Assembly (NCBI GenBank): GCA_037367405.1
Contig: JAZKJV010000300.1
Location: 124,001-188,000, forward strand
Origin: Ottelia alismoides
Lineage: Eukaryota; Streptophyta; Magnoliopsida; Alismatales; Hydrocharitaceae
Reading direction: 5' to 3'
Length of the DNA stretch: 64,000 nucleotides
The notes under the pieces were generated by a model that saw only the letters and a list, made by a program, of their open reading frames with translations, was not told the DNA's origin and made no database searches. Shown here piece by piece: positions 58,215 to 64,000 of this stretch (position 1 is its first letter; each line of letters opens with the position of its first letter). The position numbers and the translations under genes are program-made.

Positions 58215-58480
58215 TGAGAAGGAGATGCTTGATGTAGTATTAGCTTTGGACAAATTTTAGATCTTATCTATTAGGATTCAAGGTGAATGTTTTCACTGAT
58301 CATTCAGTCATCAAGTACTTAATGGAAAAGGAGGATGTGGAAGCATGTCTTCTTAGGTGGATTGTGTTACTCCAAGAATTTGATTTGCACATCAAGGACA
58401 AGCCAAGAGTTAAGAACATAGTGGTTGATCACATCTCCCGTCTAGATCCGCGACATTCCACTAAGACAGACCCTATTTGA
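58215..58480 (+). pseudogene. RNase H domain relic of Athila-type pol
   Basis: Across one stop/frameshift one reads EKEMLDVVLALDKF, then VNVFTDHSVIKYLMEKED, LLRWIVLLQEFDLHIKDK and VDHISRLDP. These are consecutive blocks of the Ty3/gypsy RNase H, including the TDH catalytic Asp. The first half of RNase H and all reverse transcriptase are missing. Confidence 0.8.
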
Positions 58481-58659
58481 GACTCTTTCCCTGATGAGTC
58501 GGTCTGTTTTGTTGACTCTCTCCCATGGTATGACGACATGGTAACTTCTTAGTTTCTAAGAAAGTTCCCAAGGATTAGCCTAAGAGCAGCATTGACCGAC
58601 TGAAGTCGGAATCTAGGAATACCATTGGGAGGATCCGTTCCTTTTCTTCGAGGGACTAG

Positions 58660-59800
58660 GTTGTGTCTAGAGGAAGTGTATTCCTCAGGAGGAATAGAAG
58701 AGTGTCCTCACCTGATGTCATACTTTAGAGGCAGGAGAATACCACTCTGGGAAGAGGACCTCTTGGAAAGTGCTTCGATGTGATTTCTACTGGCCGACCA
58801 TGTTCCGTGATGCATATGCATTTATTAGCTCGTGTCTAGTGTATCAGAGAATGGGAGGGACCATTGGACCCAAAGATGTGATGTCATGGAATTAGTGATT
58901 ATCTGTGATGTATTTGACGCATGGGGCATCGACTTTATGAAACCATTTTCTAACAACAACGGATATGAACACATTCTCCTAGCATTAGAAACTAGGTGGG
59001 TGGAGGCTATCCCTAATTGAGCCACAAACAGTAGGAATATATGTAAGTTTGTTAGAGATCATATTATCTCAAGGTTCGTAGTCCCCAATGTCATCATTTC
59101 TAATGGGTGTAGCCATTTTGTGACATGAAATGAAGAAGCTAGCTAGGGGACTACGACATCGAGCACCATATCACGAGTCCTTACCACCCACAATCTAATG
59201 GCATGGCTGAGGTTTTGAACAGGGAGGTGAAGGATATTTTGCAGAAGTCAGACCGACTTGCCAGGAAAAACTGGTCCTAGCTTCTGGACCAAGTTCTATG
59301 GGTCCCAATTTAGAATGGTATTTAGGAATCTGTGTCATTTGCCCACTGAATTAGTACACAAATCCAACTGGGCAAAAAGGAAAGTGAATTGGAACAATAA
59401 CTGGGGCCAGCAATAGAGATAGACAGATCGGAACGAGCTCATAGAGATCAGAAACCTGGCATATGATAACAACATGATATGTAAAGGATGGAGTCAAGCG
59501 TTGTCATGATTAGCACACCAGGTGCAAGAACTTTATCCCATGAAAGAAGGTATGGTTATTTAATGCCAAGGTAAAGATCGTCCAGGCTAAGTTGAAATCC
59601 AAATGGATGGGACCATTCATTGTCACAGCAGTGTACAACAATGGCAATGTAGAGATTTCTGATCTCACATATGGTGCACGATTATTCCTCGTGAGCGGGC
59701 AGCTATTGAATCATTTCATGGAATCAGATGAGCAGCTAGCTCATGTAGAAGAGATTTCTTTCATGCGTGTCCTGACACTAAAGATCTACCCTCAGGGCAA
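58660..59800 (+). pseudogene. Integrase relic of Athila-type pol
   Basis: Homology moves among frames: zinc-binding region with FYWPTMFRDAYAF, core with FDAWGIDFMKPFSNNNGYEH and RWVEAIP, then IISNGCSHF, PQSNGMAEVLN and HLPTELVHKSNWA, and the C-terminal LKSKWMGPFIVT with GNVEI. Of the D-D-E triad the first Asp and the Glu are readable, the second Asp is Asn (ISDGG to ISNGC). Many stops show it is dead. The last frame (59592-59903) is open to a stop just before the stem-loop array. Confidence 0.8.
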
Positions 59801-59953
59801 GCATGACACCTCCCTCCATATCTTCTACATCTCTACATCCAAATCATTTGTGAATAATTCTTCTTTATCTTTCTATTTTTTCTTTCTGTATAATCCCACC
59901 TGATCACATCGATCCCTCCCTTGACTTATTTTCCTTGCTTAATATGATCAAAG

Positions 59954-60240
59954 CCTAAGTATAGGGGGTCAATGCCTGTTGTATATTTTTGACACATCTA
60001 TTCTTCCTTTTCTCTTGCCCTCAACTGCCTCATTTCTGTATTTTTCTATACTTATGCTGACCAGAGCCTAAGTATATGGTGTGATCGACTTCTATACTTC
60101 TATTCTTTGCACCACTATAGGCTTAGTCTGAGTTATGTCTTGTTTCTCTTCATGCTCTGAGGATATAACACAACCTAAGTATAGGGTATGTCATATATAT
60201 TGTATAAATACTTTACCCATAACTCGTACTTTTTTGTATT
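59954..60240 (+). repeat. Polypurine-like stem-loop array of the outer element, degraded
   Basis: Copies of CCTAAGTATAGGGGG at 59954-59968, of TATACTTA/TAAGTATA at 60047-60054/60069-60076, and of CCTAAGTATAGGG at 60174-60186. The last lies in a block gagttatgtctt...tctgaggata...cataactcgtactt that matches the minus strand of the first element at about 5290-5400. Confidence 0.75.
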
Positions 60241-60986
60241 TTCTGTATATAATATTCAATAAATGTGGGATATGGGTAATCACTTGTAAATTTTGTAAAA
60301 TCTGTAAAATCTATATACATGATAATCATGTAAAATTTGTATAACATTGTAAAACTTGTAAAAGTTTTTTTTTGTAAAAATTGTATAATGTGTATATTGT
60401 ATACAAGCTATAGAATTTGTAAAATATGTAAAAGTTTACGCACATATATAAAATTTGTAAAATCTTTGTAAATAATACTCTTTTTGTAAAATTGTTGTAA
60501 AAAATGTGTGTATAAAAAATGGCTTCAACTTTCAAAAAAAACGTGCATTTCATGCATCTACATTTATTTCAATGTATCATTGATCATTCATATACACATG
60601 TGGAAAGTCATCGATTTTTAAATCGAGTCGTGAGTAGAAAGCAATAGTGGACTTGACTTGGCCTTAATCTGCTAAATTTTCAGTGGAACGTCATCGAGAA
60701 GTAGGATTTTAGAAAACTTCGGGTTGTAGAGTTAATTCTTAGAGTTCTACAAGATAGTGTCTAGACTTTGACTCTTAGTATCTCAGCCGATTGTCTCATT
60801 CTGAGTATGACTCTCAAAAAGTAAACTAATCTGGACTCTAGTGGTGCATATTTAGCTCAACTCAAATGAGGTGTTAGAAGATGTGTAGCTTTTTATTTAC
60901 TAGCGTGGAAATTAAAGGCCAGAGTAATGGGTTGAAATAAAACTTCGAATGAGGGATGGTCTACTAGTGCTAGTCGTCCAGTCGAG
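60241..60986 (+). other. 3' untranslated region of the outer element
   Basis: A run of ttgtaaaattt words (60280-60530) resembles the tttgcaaa/tttacaca run at 4900-5260 of the first element. Then follows the conserved block 60605-60970. No coding frame is credible. Confidence 0.55.
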
Positions 60987-63900
60987 TGATGAATCTCCAT
61001 TTTACATCTTTACTCTTTCATTTTGGCCTTAAATCCTAGTTAAATGCATGTAATAGCATTAATTTATACAAAATAACATTCATTCTTTAACCTATTAATA
61101 GTGTATATATAAAATATAAGAATAAAGAAAAAGAAATGAAAAAGAAATGAAGTATTGAAAACACTAAATGACCTTAGACCTCGAGACCAAGTCAATATTG
61201 ACGTGGTCGATCAAGAATAAAGTAGGGGGAGAGGGGCACTCAATTGTACAGAAAACACAATAGAAACCCTAATTTTTATTCATCAATAAATAGACATTTT
61301 TGACCTATTTTATTATTCACTTTACACACTCCAAATAAATAAATTTCAATATAAAACTTGTACATAATAATGTATAGAAAATACAAAATTTATTGCACAC
61401 AAAAATAGTGCACATTGTGACTGGAACACTAACGAAAAGGTCACAAACTAAACTTCATAGACTGATGTCTTCTCCATATAATCTAATTGATAAAAATTAC
61501 CTTTATTGTTTATAAAATTTAATTATCTATTTATTGAAGGTGGTTTCATTAAAAATAGAGTTAAGATGCAAAAGGTAGCTTTCAGGCCCCCATTGTACTG
61601 TGTGTCTATATATAATAATCAAATAATTCATTCCTTATATTTTTATTCTTTTTATATTTTCAAATACTTGTGCATACTCTTAAAACAAAATTAAAATAAT
61701 AATCATATTTAAATTCATTAAAAATACCATGTAAATAAATAATAGATACTTAAATATAGGTATAATATATCGATGTGATACATACTACTATTTATTCAAG
61801 CACATAAATAAAATTAGAAAAAATACAATAAAAATATGTAAATATGTATTATTTTTATTGTAAATATATACAATATGTAAATATCATAATAAATCTTAAA
61901 AATACAAAAAAATAAAACATCCAAACTATAGGTAAATATACATATAAATAGGTACCTAAAAATAAAAACCTAATAAATGAGGGTCTAAAAATAAATAAAA
62001 ATCAACTAAAATAGTACATAAAAGAAGTAACAATTTTCATGTTTCAAGTTTTAAAATAAAATAATTTGATATTTATTTTCGAATTATTTTTATTTAACAT
62101 AGCCATTTTGTCTCGTAGTATGCCAGCATGGACTGATGGGATTCAGGCGTCGGTTGACCTGAGGTCAATTGTACCACATCGCACATGCCTCTGTCAGAGC
62201 CGACTAACATCCCATCTTCTTTGAATTTCCCTTTCCAACACCTTTATCCTTATGCCTCGATTCTTCACGTAAAACACTTTCCAAGGAATAATCGTTCACG
62301 TACCAACTTTTCTAAGTCAAATGCTCATTGATTTGGGTGTAAATCCTAGCTCAACTTCACCTCTTTGTCACTGCTATAAAACCAGAACTCTTCCCTTTGA
62401 TTCGAGGTTAATCCCTCATATTCCACTTTTGACCCCTTGGATCCATGCTTGGAGTGAACCCCGTGATAAGAGGTCATTCTTCCCTATTCACAATGAGGAG
62501 AAGGTAGATCTGGGGATATTCAATCCTTGTCAGAACTCCTCCGCGCGAGCTCTGTTCCTCGACCATCCAGGTCAGGTGAGCTTCCATTTCGAGTCATTTT
62601 CTTTTCGCATTTATGTTCTTAGCATAGATGTGCACTTAGTTTCTTTAGATTTAACATAGTTAATAAAAAAACACTAAAAAATTAGTACGTTGGAGCATGG
62701 AGCTCCAACCCCGTTCATCGTGTACTCCCACTATTTCGATCCATCCTAACCGCTTCATCACTTCCCTCGTGCCTTCTACATCTGACTGCACCTCAAAATC
62801 AACCCTAATCTCGCAAGATCATGCGAATAGCCTCCACTCTTGCACCCATCGCTGGGAGGTTCATTACACTTCACCATTTTTGGGTTGTGCACCATTTTTG
62901 TGGGTCGAGGACAAAATCTTCGAGCCCAGGTTCTTGTGTATATGTATGAGCCTTGGAGAGATCCATCTAGAGCGATTTGTTGACCTGGATCCCAGTCCAG
63001 TTTGACTGAGTTTTATCGATCTCTAGGTCTCTCCTCAACGAGACCCGAATCCATTTGAGCACCATGATCACTATGGAATGTCTCTAGGATCCTTTTACAC
63101 ATCTCAGCAGGAAGAATGAGGGTCAGAGAAGGAAGAATCTTGAGATCGAGGCTCAGGGGGATGAGTTCTTGGCATGTTCTTTGTGAGCTTTGCATCGTCG
63201 TTTGATGAGAACGACGCCTCCAGGCATGCAGTTGCCGTTTGATCGAGCCACCCCTACATCGTCTGATTGCTCTGGAGATCTAATCAGCACCTTCGATCAA
63301 CGAAAGGGTATAGAGCGCCCTTAGTTGTAGATGGACTTAAGTGAAGCGCTCTTAGTCGTTGGATAGCATGCAACTGTGGGTATATTCCATGTGAGCCCCT
63401 CCATACTTTTATATTTCCTTTTTGTGCTTAATATTTCTTTTATAGATATAATATTCATGTATATTTGCACTACAGTTTCTAAGCTTTCATGTATTTATAA
63501 TCTAGTCCAGTGATGGCTCACGTCACGGGTGTCTACATGTGAGACAGGGACATTTTGCATCTAAGCCCTTACAGCTTGAGGTATTTAGTTTTAGTTTAAA
63601 AATTGTAAATATAGTATTAAATTTCTAGATATTTTGCATGCAAAACCCTGTCATTTATTTTATTTGCAAATATACCATTGTCAAGTGCATATTAAATATG
63701 AAATTAATTGGTTATTGCTTGGGTGCCCCTGGACTTTGAATTTAGGGTTATTGAATGCATTTAAACACTTCCTAAATTACATATAGGCCCTTGCTAATTC
63801 CATAAATATATTTTGTATATATTTATTATTAAAAATAATATTTTATTTTTAAAAATCGTAGGAAAATTACCTTTGGTGCCTGCTAGTTATATTTATCTCA

Positions 63901-64000
63901 TATTTTTTTAGCATTATAAGTTAATTTCCTATTTACAAAAAATACAAAAAGAGCCATGTGTTCCCTATTTTCTTATAAATATCCAAAAAAATATAAAACA
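60987..64000 (+). repeat. Putative 3' LTR of the outer element, cut by the window
   Basis: Begins TGATGAATCTCC directly after the conserved 3' block, then AT-rich DNA to about 62090, a GC-richer centre to about 63390 and AT-rich DNA. The palindrome at the start is degraded, and the first part does not clearly align with 41083-42482, so identity with the 5' LTR is unproven. Short frames at 62321-63195 look compositional. Confidence 0.45.

Larger units (their letters stand above)
41083..64000 (+). mobile_element. Outer Athila-type element, split by a nested element
   Basis: The plus-strand order is 5' LTR (41083-42482 plus 55790-58190), primer-binding site (58193-58210), RNase H and integrase relics (58215-59800), stem-loop array (59954-60186), conserved 3' untranslated block (60600-60986) and 3' LTR from 60987 running off the window. 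Gag, protease and reverse transcriptase are deleted between the primer-binding site and RNase H. The nested element occupies 42483-55789. Confidence 0.65.

Noticed and set aside
62321..63195. Short frames in the putative 3' LTR
   Set aside because: They lie in a GC-richer LTR centre, as in every LTR of the window, and match no family.

Overview
The window looks like a repeat-rich, probably pericentromeric or heterochromatic, stretch of a flowering-plant nuclear genome. The signs are plant Athila-type Ty3/gypsy retrotransposons with long LTRs and tRNA-Asp primer-binding sites, several MITE families, and one spliced plant gene. The GC-rich exons of that gene in an AT-rich background fit a monocot, but the species cannot be resolved. 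Almost all open frames are shadows or transposon relics; the one convincing host gene is a PI-PLC X-domain protein gene (26873-29188, minus).

Layout. (1) 13-17272: a minus-strand, gag-only Athila-type element with three ~3.71 kb LTRs (LTR, 5.85 kb internal, LTR, 272 bp internal remnant, LTR). Near-identical 5-bp repeats (accgt/accgc) flank the whole, suggesting a single insertion. It appears to sit in the GC-rich centre of an older plus-strand LTR whose 3' part remains at 17273-18865. (2) 18871-22025: eight palindromic MITEs laid end to end, joined by TA, GA, CATA or TG microsatellites, one interrupted by a 5'-truncated LINE. (3) 22026-36.4 kb: a low-density island with the PLC-like gene, Tourist-like MITEs, a second ~380-bp MITE family, MULE-type MITEs, LINE debris, a ~75-bp minisatellite and possible transposase debris. 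(4) 36.4-64 kb: nested Athila-type relics. A minus-strand element is represented by a primer-binding site at 38397-38414 and an LTR to about 40540. A plus-strand element begins at 41083; its 5' LTR is split at 42482/55790 by a second plus-strand element (42483-55789). The outer element continues with RNase H and integrase fragments (58215-59800) and a 3' LTR running off the window.

How the parts fit. The Athila-type elements share a conserved non-coding grammar despite very different coding content. LTRs begin with a small palindrome (TGATGAAT-loop-ATTCATCA), have a GC-rich centre, carry a U5 stem-loop about 145 bases before the LTR end, and are followed by a tRNA-Asp primer-binding site. Most notably, the three elements with a preserved 3' internal region carry an array of stem-loops whose 3' arm is CCTAAGTATAGGGGG, the same sequence as the polypurine tract that abuts the 3' LTR. 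This serial duplication of the plus-strand primer inside hairpins is the most unusual system seen here.
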